Shown here piece by piece: positions 24,999-33,874 of a DNA stretch of 37,872 bases. The stretch covers positions 1 through 37,872 of the forward strand of contig JAAZBG010000263.1 in NCBI GenBank assembly GCA_012513915.1, given 5' to 3'. The stretch's first letter is position 1. Each line of letters starts with the position of its first letter. Source of the DNA: Fibrobacter sp. (GTDB lineage: Bacteria > Fibrobacterota > Chitinivibrionia > Chitinivibrionales > Chitinispirillaceae). The position numbers were made by a program, and so were the translations under genes. The notes below the pieces were generated by a model. It was not told where the DNA came from, ran no database searches, and was given only the letters and a program-made list of their open reading frames with translations.

Positions 24999-26207
24999 AT
25001 GAGAATTACTGTACAGGAATTAAATCGCCAGGTGTTGCATGTTATCAATGACCGTAATTATGACATGTCAAAATTACAGCAGCAGATTGCAACAGGTAAA
25101 CGTCTCCTGAAACCATCAGATGACCCTGTTGATGTAGCCAATACATTGAAACTTGAAACCAAGCTCAAAGAAAATGTACAATTCAAAAAAAATATCAATG
25201 ATGGTGTTTCGTATATGAATGTGACCAGTACAGCTCTTGACAGTATGAATACACTGATGCAACGGGCACGTGAACTTGCTGTACAAGGTTCAAACGATAC
25301 ACTCAGTGCTAACGAACGTGCATATCTCAATAGAGAAACCAGCCAGTTGTTCAGGCAGATGATTGCATTGGTAAATACTGAGTACAAGGGTGATTTTATC
25401 TTTAGCGGCACTCATACAAAAACAGCACCCTACGAGATCTATGAGTCACAAAATCTCACGGCACAGAATTATATAAACGGAGAAATGGCTTATTTTAACG
25501 CAGGAGCTATGGCGGTCGGATCAACAGTGCAGCTCTTTAACGGTTTTGACAATACCGTCATTAGAAATATTATCCCTGACTCATTCTCGCTGTCTGTTGC
25601 AGGCGTTAATTATGTTGAAAATACTGACTATACTATTGATTATACAAGCGGTGAAATGACAATTCTCAATGCGGCACTCCTTGTTGATGCAACACCGGGA
25701 ACTGCCAATTATGCACCTGGACAGGTAGCGATCAGCTTTGAAAGTATCAATTCGGGTCGGGATATTTATGGAAATTCCATTTCAAATTGGGGTGAAATTT
25801 ACAGAGAAATTGAAAGCGGCATTACAATGCCGATAAATATTAATGCAGACGAAATGACACGTGATGCAAAAACTGGTTACGATATGATTGGCACAATGAT
25901 CCGTTTCGGTCAGAATCTGGTACAGAATAATCAGCCTGGGATAGAAAATGCGATCGATGAGATTGATGCGGTTTTCAGTGCGATGCTTTCGGCACAAAGT
26001 ATAAACGGTGCACGTATCAACCGATTCGAAACCACACTTGACAGAAATGAAAGTAATTATATATCGACATCAGAAATTCAATCCCAGCTTGCAGATACAG
26101 ACCTTGCTGATGCCGTTATGCAATATGCAACGATGGAAAATGTGTATAATGCTGCATTAAGAACTGCAGCAAAAATCATTCAGCCATCACTGGTAAATTA
26201 TCTCTAA
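24999..26207 (+). CDS. flgL: flagellar hook-associated protein 3 (FlgL) with an inserted domain
   Basis: FlgL forms the second hook-filament junction ring. The 402-aa product has the flagellin-like N-terminus (LQQQIATGKRLLKPSDDPVD) and C-terminus (DLADAVMQYATMENVYNAAL). It keeps the usual YKGDFIFSGTHT, followed by an insert at about 165-252 that includes ENTDYTIDYTSGEMTIL, closely like the FlgK insert. AAAGGAG lies 7 bases before the ATG. It is 23 bases after flgK in the same operon. Confidence 0.94.
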   Translation: MRITVQELNRQVLHVINDRNYDMSKLQQQIATGKRLLKPSDDPVDVANTLKLETKLKENVQFKKNINDGVSYMNVTSTALDSMNTLMQRARELAVQGSNDTLSANERAYLNRETSQLFRQMIALVNTEYKGDFIFSGTHTKTAPYEIYESQNLTAQNYINGEMAYFNAGAMAVGSTVQLFNGFDNTVIRNIIPDSFSLSVAGVNYVENTDYTIDYTSGEMTILNAALLVDATPGTANYAPGQVAISFESINSGRDIYGNSISNWGEIYREIESGITMPININADEMTRDAKTGYDMIGTMIRFGQNLVQNNQPGIENAIDEIDAVFSAMLSAQSINGARINRFETTLDRNESNYISTSEIQSQLADTDLADAVMQYATMENVYNAALRTAAKIIQPSLVNYL

Positions 26208-26210
26208 ACT

Positions 26211-26258
26211 CAGGGAAAAATTTTCCGGGTATCACATTATTTTTTATAAGAAACCCTG
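26211..26258 (+). terminator. possible weak terminator after flgL
   Basis: CAGGG at 26211-26215 and CCCTG at 26254-26258 bracket a region that also holds GGAAAA/TTTTCC. Pairing is short, so it may only slow transcription before the flagellin promoter. Confidence 0.25.
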
Positions 26259-26288
26259 AAAATCAATTAGTTATTAGTTGCTCTGTTT

Positions 26289-26304
26289 TGGCATAAAGAT
26301 TGCT
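26289..26304 (+). promoter_or_regulatory. sigma-54 promoter of the flagellin gene
   Basis: TGGCATAAAGATTGCT matches the sigma-54 -24/-12 pattern, with GG and GC separated by exactly 10 bases. The start of transcription would be near 26314, giving a leader of about 98 bases. Confidence 0.8.
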
Positions 26305-26313
26305 TTTTAATTA

Positions 26314-26411
26314 AAGCGCATGGAAGCAGGATAGGTCAGGAAGACCAGGTGATTGCAGCCCAAAAAACGGAGAGGCTGCAAGGAAGCAAATTTTTTTCCC
26401 AGGAGGGACCT
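26314..26411 (+). promoter_or_regulatory. flagellin mRNA leader with multiple CsrA-type GGA hairpins
   Basis: Seven GGA triplets lie at 26322, 26329, 26339, 26369, 26382, 26402 and 26406. Three are in predicted hairpin loops: GGTC-AGGAA-GACC (26334-26346), TTGCAGCC/GGCTGCAA closing a 13-base loop (26353-26381), and TCCC-AGGA-GGGA (26397-26408). The last one contains the ribosome-binding site AGGAGG. CsrA binds GGA in loops and would block translation here; FliW and CsrA are encoded just downstream. Folding was judged by eye. Confidence 0.75.
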
Positions 26412-27248
26412 ATGCCTCAAATCAATCATAATATAACCGCGATGATAACCAGCAGTTCACTTCGTCAGGTTGACAGGCAGTTACAAAAATCACTTGAAAA
26501 ACTTTCGACAGGACTGCGTATCAACCGCGCATCCGATGACGCTGCCGGTTTGAGCGTTTCTGAACAATTACGTACACAGGTTCGCGGTTTAAATATGGGT
26601 GCACGTAATATTCAGGATGGTGTTGCACTTATCAACATTGCTGAAGGTGCATTGATCGAAGTAGAAGCAATGCTTCAGAGAATGCGTGAACTGTCAATTC
26701 AGTCAGCCAACGATACTTTGACATCAAAAGAACGTGGCTATATCAATATTGAAGTCGATCAGCTAAAAACTGAAATTGACAGAATTGTTTCCGGTACACA
26801 ATACAACAGTCAATCGCTTATGAATGGTACTGCTCCGTGGGGTGTGGCACCCGGCGGTGTACTTCATATCGGTCCGAACAATACGGCTGCAGATAAAATT
26901 CAATACGCTATCAATCCAATGGATACAGCACGCTTAGGTATAGCTACTACCAATCTTCTCACACAAACAGATTCCACAGCGGCAATCAGTTCGCTTGATG
27001 TAGCATTGTCAAGTGTCAATGCATTACGTGCAGATCTTGGTGCTATTGTAAACCGTCTTGAACATGCCTTGACAAATCAGGAAAATCAGGAAACAAATAT
27101 GCAGGCTGCCGAATCGGCCATTCGTGATACCGATTTTGCAACTGAAACCACAGCATTCACAAAACACCAGATACTTTCGCAATCCTCAACGGCGATGCTT
27201 GCACAGGCAAACACTGCGCCGCAAAACGTATTGAGCCTTCTTCAATAA
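26412..27248 (+). CDS. fliC: flagellin
   Basis: Flagellin polymerises into the flagellar filament. This 278-aa version is short: the conserved N-terminal D0/D1 (KSLEKLSTGLRINRASDDAA) and C-terminal D1/D0 (ATETTAFTKHQILSQSSTAM, PQNVLSLLQ) are joined with almost no variable outer domain. The ATG at 26412 has a perfect AGGAGG five bases upstream; the open frame extends further to 26349 but that part is leader. It has its own sigma-54 promoter, a GGA-rich leader and a 3' hairpin, so it is a single-gene transcript. Confidence 0.96.
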   Translation: MPQINHNITAMITSSSLRQVDRQLQKSLEKLSTGLRINRASDDAAGLSVSEQLRTQVRGLNMGARNIQDGVALINIAEGALIEVEAMLQRMRELSIQSANDTLTSKERGYINIEVDQLKTEIDRIVSGTQYNSQSLMNGTAPWGVAPGGVLHIGPNNTAADKIQYAINPMDTARLGIATTNLLTQTDSTAAISSLDVALSSVNALRADLGAIVNRLEHALTNQENQETNMQAAESAIRDTDFATETTAFTKHQILSQSSTAMLAQANTAPQNVLSLLQ

Positions 27249-27257
27249 TTTTATATC

Positions 27258-27292
27258 ACCATGATTTTGCAGAAAAATTGCAAAATCATGGT
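27258..27292 (+). terminator. 14-bp perfect hairpin after flagellin
   Basis: ACCATGATTTTGCA and TGCAAAATCATGGT flank GAAAAAT, beginning 10 bases after the stop codon. The following tract is not a clean T run, so it may also stabilise the mRNA 3' end. Confidence 0.75.
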
Positions 27293-27302
27293 AAACTTCT
27301 GT

Positions 27303-27331
27303 TTGACAAAGCAACGTATTTGACATATACT
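27303..27331 (+). promoter_or_regulatory. sigma-70 promoter of fliW-csrA
   Basis: TTGACA and TATACT are separated by exactly 17 bases, a near-consensus housekeeping promoter about 55 bases before the fliW start. Confidence 0.75.
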
Positions 27332-27386
27332 CAAGCATATAGCATATTTCAGTAAATGATTATAAACCCTCAGGAGAAATGCTTCT

Positions 27387-27806
27387 ATGGGCGATTTTTT
27401 TAAAAATCTTGTTTACGCAAATGAAGATATCATTACGTTTAATTCTGGTATTCCGGGTTTTGAACAGAACAAACAGTTTGTTATAGTTTCAATTCCTGAA
27501 TATGCGCCATTTGAATGGCTTGTATGCATTGATGGTTCGAAATTACGTTTTGCAATTATCAATCCTCTTCTCTTTGTACCGGATTATGATCCTAAGATTA
27601 TCAAAGAGCAGCTTGATGACCTTGCTGTGGATGCACCAGAGGATCTATTATTGTATGTAATTGTTACAATAAGAGAAAATCCACTTGAATCAACAGCAAA
27701 CCTTGTAGGTCCAATAATACTCAACCGGCGTAAAAAAACCGGCAAGCAGATTATTATTGATGATGACCGATATACAACACGGGAACCAATACTGAGGAAG
27801 AATTGA
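27387..27806 (+). CDS. fliW: flagellar assembly factor FliW
   Basis: FliW binds newly made flagellin and also CsrA; when flagellin is exported, freed FliW sequesters CsrA and flagellin translation resumes. The 139-aa protein has the family signatures [19 protein letters not shown] near the N-terminus, [15 protein letters not shown] in the middle and [20 protein letters not shown] near the C-terminus. AGGAGA lies 9 bases before the ATG. csrA starts one base after the stop, the classic fliW-csrA arrangement, and the likely target mRNA is the flagellin gene just upstream. Confidence 0.95.
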   Translation: MGDFFKNLVYANEDIITFNSGIPGFEQNKQFVIVSIPEYAPFEWLVCIDGSKLRFAIINPLLFVPDYDPKIIKEQLDDLAVDAPEDLLLYVIVTIRENPLESTANLVGPIILNRRKKTGKQIIIDDDRYTTREPILRKN

Positions 27807-27807
27807 C

Positions 27808-28038
27808 ATGCTTGTTTTAACAAGAAAATTAGGCGAATCTATACGGATCGGTGATAATGTCGTTATAAAAATTGTCGATCTCGACGGACGACATGTGAAG
27901 CTTGGTATTGAAGCACCAAAGAGTGTCTCTGTAAACAGAGAAGAAATTTATGATCGCATACAAAAAGAGAACAAGGAAGCATCAACACCAATAGATTCCA
28001 GTCTTCAGAATATTGCTCAACAATTCAGGAAAACATGA
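27808..28038 (+). CDS. csrA: carbon storage regulator CsrA
   Basis: CsrA is a small dimeric RNA-binding protein that recognises GGA in hairpin loops and usually blocks ribosome access. The 76-aa product begins [20 protein letters not shown] and contains [19 protein letters not shown], both near-universal CsrA segments, with a typical charged tail. GAGGA precedes the ATG inside the end of fliW. The flagellin leader with loop-borne GGA sites 1.4 kb upstream is an obvious target. Confidence 0.97.
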   Translation: MLVLTRKLGESIRIGDNVVIKIVDLDGRHVKLGIEAPKSVSVNREEIYDRIQKENKEASTPIDSSLQNIAQQFRKT

Positions 28039-28285
28039 GTTTTTATTGATTTTCTTAGTTGATCTGTGCAGACATAACATGCCTACTTGCATCACTGCTG
28101 TTAAACCGGAATATTAATACATCACCGGTAAGCATTATCGGAATATTTAGCGTTTAAGTAACTTTACTTGCATTTTTTTCCGTGCCCTCAATTAAATTTA
28201 ATTCCGGAGCAATACAACTGATTTACGGTACGCACTGTAATCTGTAACGTTCGTTCAATAGACACATCAGGCGAGGAGCATTGCA

Positions 28286-29305
28286 TTGAAACATTCACAG
28301 AATAATCAAAATATATCATATGTACCCATACTTGGGCTCACGCTTGGAGATCCGGCCGGAATCGGACCCGAAATCGCCTGTAAAGCACTTGCAGATAAAC
28401 GGGTACAATCAAGAGTAATTATTATCGGTGATGCAACTGCAATTGAGGATGCTTGCCGGCATTATACACCCGCAATGGATGTTCATGTGCTCTTTGATTG
28501 CAGCGATTTCCAAAATAACAAAATCAATGTACTTGACATGGCAATCCTTAAACCTGGCTCTTTTGAACCCGGTAAAGTACAAAAGTCCTGCGGTTTTGCA
28601 TCATTCAAATATATCGAAAAATCTATCGAACTTGCTCTTGCAAAAAAAATTGATGCAGTCGTGACTAACCCGATTAATAAAGAGGCAATGCATCTTGCAG
28701 GTTTTGACTATCCGGGTCATACAGAAATATTTGCTGAGAGATGTGGGATTAAGGATTTTTCGATGCTTTTTTTGCTAAAAAACGTCGGCGTCGCTCATGT
28801 GACAACGCACTGTTCTTTACGTAATGCGATTAAACTTGTGAAAACTGACCGCGTCGTGGCAACGATTAAACTCCTTAATACTGCGATGACAGAGCTTGGA
28901 ATCACACAACCTCGTCTTGCAGTAGGCGGCCTGAATCCACATGCCGGTGAAAATGGTCTATTTGGCGATGAAGAGATTAATGAAATAATTCCGGCAATTG
29001 ATATTTGTCAAAAAGCCGGTATCAATGTCAGTGGTCCCTACCCGCCTGATACCATTTTTATGCGCGCTTTTAAAGGTGAATTCGATGGCATCGCTGCAAT
29101 GCTTCACGACCACGGATTTGTTGCTCTTAAATAACTCGACTTTGAACACGGAGTAAATATTACCATTGGTTTACCGATTATCCGGACATCTGTAGGACAT
29201 GGCACAGGTTTTAATATCGCCGGTAAGGGTATTGCTTCGTATGAAAGTTTAATTGATGCGATAAATGCAGCGGAAAGAATTTGCCAAGCGAGGAAAATGC
29301 AATAA
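28286..29305 (+). pseudogene. pdxA: pdxA-like 4-hydroxythreonine-4-phosphate dehydrogenase interrupted by an in-frame TAA
   Basis: PdxA oxidises 4-phosphohydroxy-threonine in vitamin B6 synthesis. The frame starts at a TTG with GAGGAG seven bases upstream and reads GLTLGDPAGIGPEI, then NPINKEAMHLAGFDYPGHTE, HVTTHCSLRNAI and MLHDHGFVALK. At 29132-29134 it meets TAA, yet the same frame continues with [19 protein letters not shown] and [13 protein letters not shown] to a TAA at 29303-29305. The continued part matches the normal PdxA C-terminus without a shift, so one base change (for example TTA to TAA) explains it. Without the last 56 residues the enzyme should be inactive. The C-terminal motif is also atypical (VGHGTG for VDHGTA). 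Sequencing error or readthrough are alternatives. Confidence 0.85.
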
Positions 29306-29378
29306 TAGTCGATCATACATAAACATTTCACTTGTCAATTATTAATTATGTATTTTATCACCAAACAACAATGAAATC

Positions 29379-29433
29379 TGAATGCTGCATATATTTTCCA
29401 TAGTACAATGGTTTGTGCTATATGCAGCATTCA
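29379..29433. promoter_or_regulatory. 15-bp inverted repeat with nested hairpin upstream of the DUF4403 gene
   Basis: TGAATGCTGCATATA at 29379-29393 and TATATGCAGCATTCA at 29419-29433 are perfect arms; inside them CCAT and ATGG (29398-29401, 29408-29411) pair again. It ends 26 bases before the lipoprotein start and has no T tract. Confidence 0.5.
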
Positions 29434-29458
29434 AATTGAAGCAACCTGGGGTGGAAGT

Positions 29459-30904
29459 ATGAAATACGGATTACTATTTATTATAACTGTTTGTGCCTGC
29501 ATCTGTGCCTGCAATAAATCGACTACCAATACATCCACATTACCGGATACCACACAGCGTAGAGCTGCTTCTGATCGTGATAGTCAGGTGGTAATTGAAA
29601 AACCTGCAGTTCCCCCATTTACTCCGGTTACATCCACACTCAACGTACCGCTTCTTATTCGCACCGATGTTGCACAGAAAATGATCAATCAGCAGCTAAA
29701 CGGTATTCTCTACGAAACCGATACTATGACAATTGCGAATATTAAACCCGTAAAACTGAAAGTGTGGAAAATGGATTCCATAAAAATTTCGCTAAACGGT
29801 GATGAACTGTTGTACCGGGTACCGATAAAAATATGGATGCAGTTTCAGTTTACTGTGGGGGCACTTGGTTTACGCCATACCGAGTATCAGGATGTCGAAG
29901 CATCAATTGCACTTACTTTCAGGTCAAGGTTATTCGTTAAGAACAACTGGAAAATCGTAACTATGACAAAATCGGAAGGATATGAATGGTTATCAGATCC
30001 AGTTGTGAAAGTACGCATACTTTCTATTCCTGTAAAGCCTGTAGCTGATTTTATTCTTTCCCGTCAGAAAGCAGCATTTGGGGAGATGCTTGACAAAGCA
30101 GTCACAGATCTGCTTGATGTAAAAAAAATGATATCACAATTATGGTATAAGATGCAGAACCCGATTCTTCTCGGATCGGATCCGGATTCGCTATGGCTCA
30201 GACTTAAACCCCAGGGAGTCTATATGACACAACTTGAGGGCAACGATGGTTCAATTAAAGGATCGATTGGTGTAAAATCGGTTGCAGAGACTTTTTTTGG
30301 AACGCAACCACCAATCCAGGCACAGGACTCTCTTCCTGAATTTGTAATACCCGGCCAGATTGATTCCTCTTTTGTTCTCAATCTGTATAATGAGCTTTCC
30401 TACGAAAGCGCATCACAAATAACCCGTAACTTGCTTGTCGGTCAGAGCTTCTCTAACGGTAAATATGAAGCGATTATTAATGATGTCAACATTTACGGGA
30501 TAGACGGATATGCGGTTGTCAGTGTTGACCTCAGCGGTTATTATAAGGGAAAAATCTATTTGATTGGAAAAGTAGTCTACGATTCACTAAACCAGAGTAT
30601 CTCCATACAGGACCTTGAGTTTGACCTTAACACAAAAAACCGACTTTTAAAAACAGCAAATGCCCTTTTTCACAGTACCATTATCTCAAGGTTGCAGCCA
30701 TATCTCACCTACCCTCTTAAACAGACCATTGCCGAGTCACAATTAATGACACAAAAAATGCTATCACATAAGGAAATTTCAAAAAACGTATTTATTAATG
30801 GCCGTCTCGATTCACTGAATATTGCTGCAATTAATTGTACCGACGCAGGAATACGAACATCGCTGCTCGCAAAGGGTGTCCTGACATTACAGATCAGGGA
30901 GTAA
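29459..30904 (+). CDS. DUF4403 family lipoprotein
   Basis: The 481-aa product has a lipoprotein signal peptide (MKYGLLFIITVCACICAC); lipidation probably falls on the last Cys. A Thr/Pro-rich linker follows, then a long beta-rich domain starting LNVPLLIRTDVAQKMINQQL, with repeated strands such as DELLYRVPIKIWMQ and VVSVDLSGYYKGKIYLIGKV and a helical stretch near SRLQPYLTYPLKQTI. This resembles DUF4403, a large envelope domain reminiscent of lipid- or ligand-binding tubular proteins; function is not established. GGTGGA lies 5 bases before the ATG at 29459. An FKBP lipoprotein follows after 135 bases. Confidence 0.75.
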   Translation: MKYGLLFIITVCACICACNKSTTNTSTLPDTTQRRAASDRDSQVVIEKPAVPPFTPVTSTLNVPLLIRTDVAQKMINQQLNGILYETDTMTIANIKPVKLKVWKMDSIKISLNGDELLYRVPIKIWMQFQFTVGALGLRHTEYQDVEASIALTFRSRLFVKNNWKIVTMTKSEGYEWLSDPVVKVRILSIPVKPVADFILSRQKAAFGEMLDKAVTDLLDVKKMISQLWYKMQNPILLGSDPDSLWLRLKPQGVYMTQLEGNDGSIKGSIGVKSVAETFFGTQPPIQAQDSLPEFVIPGQIDSSFVLNLYNELSYESASQITRNLLVGQSFSNGKYEAIINDVNIYGIDGYAVVSVDLSGYYKGKIYLIGKVVYDSLNQSISIQDLEFDLNTKNRLLKTANALFHSTIISRLQPYLTYPLKQTIAESQLMTQKMLSHKEISKNVFINGRLDSLNIAAINCTDAGIRTSLLAKGVLTLQIRE

Positions 30905-31039
30905 TGAATTGACAATCAACGATAGCAAACCTTTGATCCCGGATTGGCCGGATATATTTTACCTGCTTATTTACAAGTTCTTCTGAAAAGAATATCTGAT
31001 GAACTCATCATTTTTTTACAATATTGAAAGGGATTTTTC

Positions 31040-31828
31040 ATGAAATCTTTGCTTAAACTTGCAACTGGATCTGTTTTATGTCTTAATTTGGTTGCATGTA
31101 ATGCAGCGGAAAAAGCCAATAGTAAACCTATTGCGCTTAAAACAAAAAACGACAGTATCAGCTATATGATCGGTCAGGACATTGGTAAATCATTCAAAAA
31201 TATGAATATTGACACCGTTGTTTCTTTTTCTGTTCTTACAAAAGCAATCGATAATGCTATGAAAGGTCAGCCATCACAGCTCACCGATGAACGCATTAAA
31301 GAAATTCAAAAGAATTTCAGCGAGGATCTTCAAAAGAAACAAAAAGATGCGGCTGAGGCAAAGGCTGCCAATAATAAAAAAGCCGGCGAGGATTTCCTTG
31401 CTGCAAACAAAACCAAAGAGGGTGTAAAAACAACCGAAAGCGGACTTCAGTACATTGTTGTTAAAGAGGGAACCGGTGCAAATCCTGTTGCAACAGATAA
31501 AGTAAAAGTTCATTATAAAGGTACACTTCTGGATGGAAAAGTGTTTGACAGTTCATATGACCGTAAAGAACCGGCAGTTTTTGGTTTGAACCAGGTAATT
31601 CCGGGATGGACTGAAGGTATCCAGCTTATGAAAGTTGGAAGCACCTATAAATTCTGGATTCCAGCAGATCTCGCTTATGGCGAACGTCAAGCAGGACAGG
31701 AAATCGGACCAAATTCAACACTATGCTTCGAAGTTGAACTTCTTGACATCGAAAAAGATTCTACTGCAGCGCCAGAAACATCTGCTGCGCCAGCAAAACC
31801 AGCAAAGCCAACAGCATCCAAAAAGTAA
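31040..31828 (+). CDS. FKBP-type peptidyl-prolyl isomerase lipoprotein
   Basis: FKBPs speed proline isomerisation during folding; exported forms act on envelope proteins. The 262-aa protein has a lipobox LVAC (Cys20), an N-terminal FKBP dimerisation-type domain (about 35-115; ISYMIGQDIGKSFKNMNI) and a C-terminal catalytic FKBP domain (about 130-236) with GLQYIVVKEGTG, VHYKGTLLDGKVFDSSYDR, VIPGWTEGIQLM and PADLAYGERQAG. It ends in an Ala/Pro/Lys-rich tail. This is the FkpA/Mip layout. AAAGGG precedes the ATG and a good terminator follows. Confidence 0.93.
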   Translation: MKSLLKLATGSVLCLNLVACNAAEKANSKPIALKTKNDSISYMIGQDIGKSFKNMNIDTVVSFSVLTKAIDNAMKGQPSQLTDERIKEIQKNFSEDLQKKQKDAAEAKAANNKKAGEDFLAANKTKEGVKTTESGLQYIVVKEGTGANPVATDKVKVHYKGTLLDGKVFDSSYDRKEPAVFGLNQVIPGWTEGIQLMKVGSTYKFWIPADLAYGERQAGQEIGPNSTLCFEVELLDIEKDSTAAPETSAAPAKPAKPTASKK

Positions 31829-31853
31829 TTCCCGGATAGCTGTCACTAGTAAT

Positions 31854-31889
31854 AAAAAAGAGTTCTATCACACGATAGAGCTCTTTTTT
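31854..31889 (+). terminator. rho-independent terminator of the FKBP gene
   Basis: AAAAAAGAGTTCTATC pairs with GATAGAGCTCTTTTTT around a 4-base loop with one G-T pair, and the right arm runs into eight T. It is 26 bases after the stop codon. Confidence 0.88.
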
Positions 31890-31905
31890 TTATGAAGTGA
31901 CCAGT

Positions 31906-31919
31906 GACACGTGACAAGT
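31906..31919. repeat. short AGTGACC-type heptamer repeat
   Basis: The sequence beginning AGTGACCAGTGACACGTGAC consists of near-identical seven-base units next to the FKBP terminator. It looks related in kind, not sequence, to the heptamer array at 19821-19883. Confidence 0.35.
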
Positions 31920-32190
31920 CAAAAAAAATTTTGCTTTATTTTTCAATATCTCACCACTACTCGTCAATACCCACATCCCATCCTTGACCAATATTACCCT
32001 GAAAATTATACTTACAATAGTGATATCAATCTACAGATTTAAAATTGGAGCCGCACATGTTAATAGTACATCTATCAACTTCAGTGTCGTGAATACTCCA
32101 TATCAGGTAGTCTTTTTACGTTCTGCATATCACAGAAAAAAAGTATTGCTGAACGTTTAATTTACAGTAAGGGTAAACTGGTACGTACTT

Positions 32191-33852
32191 ATGAAAATCG
32201 GTATATGCGGAAACAGTGATTTGAAAGCACTGGCAGTAGCAATTGACACGATACGATCTGAGTATGAAATAGTTACAGGTGATCCGCAGTACTGGATGCA
32301 TGAGCTTCAGGACATTCCCGATGATTTTGTCAATACCGATTTTTTAATTCTTGCTCTTGACTGGATGCAGTGTATTCCTGCAATTTATGATTATACATGG
32401 GGTGATAATTTCAATGATACTCTCCAGGCATTTTCAAAATTCTGCAGATCGTTAACCGATACGATTAATCAATTAAGGCAAAAATCGCATTGTAAAATAT
32501 TACTGTTCACCCCTCCTACTCCGGCCAGTTACCCTACCGGTTTTATAACCCGTCTTCTGGACAATTCGCAATTACAGCTATTTACATCAATACAAAACAT
32601 TGCTAATGATATATATAAATCGGTCACAGACTGCTATCCTGTTGACATCGATCTTATTGAGCATTCAGATTTTTCTGCACTGCCACATGAGAATAATGGT
32701 CACCAGACCACACCGGCTGTAAAGATTGCCGGTCATTGTGTGAGAATGATCGATCAATTCATAAAATACCCGTTAAAATGTATCATTCTTGATCTTGACA
32801 ATACATTATGGGGTGGTGTTGCCGGAGAGAGTGAACTATCGCTTCTTATCCTTGATCCTCAGGGTGATGGTAAACCGTATTTTGACTTTCAGAAGGAACT
32901 TTTAAAACTTTACAAACAAGGTATGTTACTTGCTATATGCAGCAAGAATAATACCTGTGATGCTCTGGAGATCATCGAAGCTCATCCTCATATGGTCCTG
33001 AGGCCATCAATGATTGCAGCATTCCGGATCAACTGGGATAACAAAGTACTTAACATTTTAAGTATCGCCAAAGAACTTAATATCGGGCTGGACTCAATCA
33101 TGTTCATTGACGATAATCCGTCAGAACGGGGATTAGTCAAAGAAGCGCTCCCCGATGTTGAAGTGCTTGAACTGCCGAAAGATCCTTGCGGGTATGTTAA
33201 TACACTCAGGGGAAGCAGCCGTTTCTGGCCGATACAATTGACAAAAGATGATCTTAAGAAAAATTCGTACTTTTCCATGGACCGATTACGGAAAAAGTCC
33301 CGGGATATAAAAACAACTATTGCTGACTTTTTACGCAAGTCCGGGCTTTCAATTACAGTCAGTCAAACCGGCAGTGAATCAATGTCACGCGTTGTACAGC
33401 TAATAAACAAAACGAATCAGTTCAATTTAACCACGAAACGATTTACACAATCAGAACTTGAAATGGTTTGTAATGAACCACATACCTATCTTCTGCAGAT
33501 GGAGATGCGGGATATATTTGGTGACTATGGAATTATTGGTGTTTCATTAATCAGAAATTCGTTAATAGAACTTTTCCTTCTAAGCTGCAGAGTATTAGGA
33601 AAGGATGCTGAGGTTGCATTTCTTTCTGTAATATTACATTTTATGATAGATCGTGGAATCAGTGAAGCGACCGGAATGTATATACCATCAGAGAAAAACA
33701 TTCAGACAGCTCCCTTTTATAGTAATTGCGGATTTACACTAAAAGAAAGTGTTGGCAAAAGTACCATCTGGTGCAGGAATCTTTCAGAGCCGATAATTGC
33801 AATACCGGACTGGTTTCATGTTGATTGTAAGTTGGAATATAATAATTTGTGA
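32191..33852 (+). CDS. FkbH-like HAD-IIIC protein
   Basis: FkbH-like proteins use a HAD domain to take a three-carbon unit from 1,3-bisphosphoglycerate and place it on an acyl carrier protein, or modify glycan building blocks. This 553-aa protein has an N-terminal SGNH-like region (about 1-190; KIGICGNSDLKALAVAI, LLFTPPTP), then the HAD domain with nucleophile Asp201 and Asp203 in ILDLDNTLWGG, AICSKNN and FIDDNPSERG. A C-terminal GNAT-like part follows (about 365-530; VVQLINKTNQFNLTTKR, FGDYGIIGV). All HAD catalytic residues are present. No acyl carrier protein with a DSL site is found nearby; the next gene, 22 bases on, is a small unknown protein. Ribosome-binding site is weak. Confidence 0.85.
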   Translation: MKIGICGNSDLKALAVAIDTIRSEYEIVTGDPQYWMHELQDIPDDFVNTDFLILALDWMQCIPAIYDYTWGDNFNDTLQAFSKFCRSLTDTINQLRQKSHCKILLFTPPTPASYPTGFITRLLDNSQLQLFTSIQNIANDIYKSVTDCYPVDIDLIEHSDFSALPHENNGHQTTPAVKIAGHCVRMIDQFIKYPLKCIILDLDNTLWGGVAGESELSLLILDPQGDGKPYFDFQKELLKLYKQGMLLAICSKNNTCDALEIIEAHPHMVLRPSMIAAFRINWDNKVLNILSIAKELNIGLDSIMFIDDNPSERGLVKEALPDVEVLELPKDPCGYVNTLRGSSRFWPIQLTKDDLKKNSYFSMDRLRKKSRDIKTTIADFLRKSGLSITVSQTGSESMSRVVQLINKTNQFNLTTKRFTQSELEMVCNEPHTYLLQMEMRDIFGDYGIIGVSLIRNSLIELFLLSCRVLGKDAEVAFLSVILHFMIDRGISEATGMYIPSEKNIQTAPFYSNCGFTLKESVGKSTIWCRNLSEPIIAIPDWFHVDCKLEYNNL

Positions 33853-33874
33853 ATTACGAATAAGGGAGGATACC

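Noticed and set aside
26349..26411. Upstream extension of the flagellin frame
   Set aside because: The perfect AGGAGG and conserved flagellin N-terminus place the start at 26412; the extension is the regulatory leader.
29104..29331. 75-codon minus-strand frame across the end of pdxA
   Set aside because: Antisense to a clear PdxA C-terminal coding sequence; composition explained by the opposite strand.
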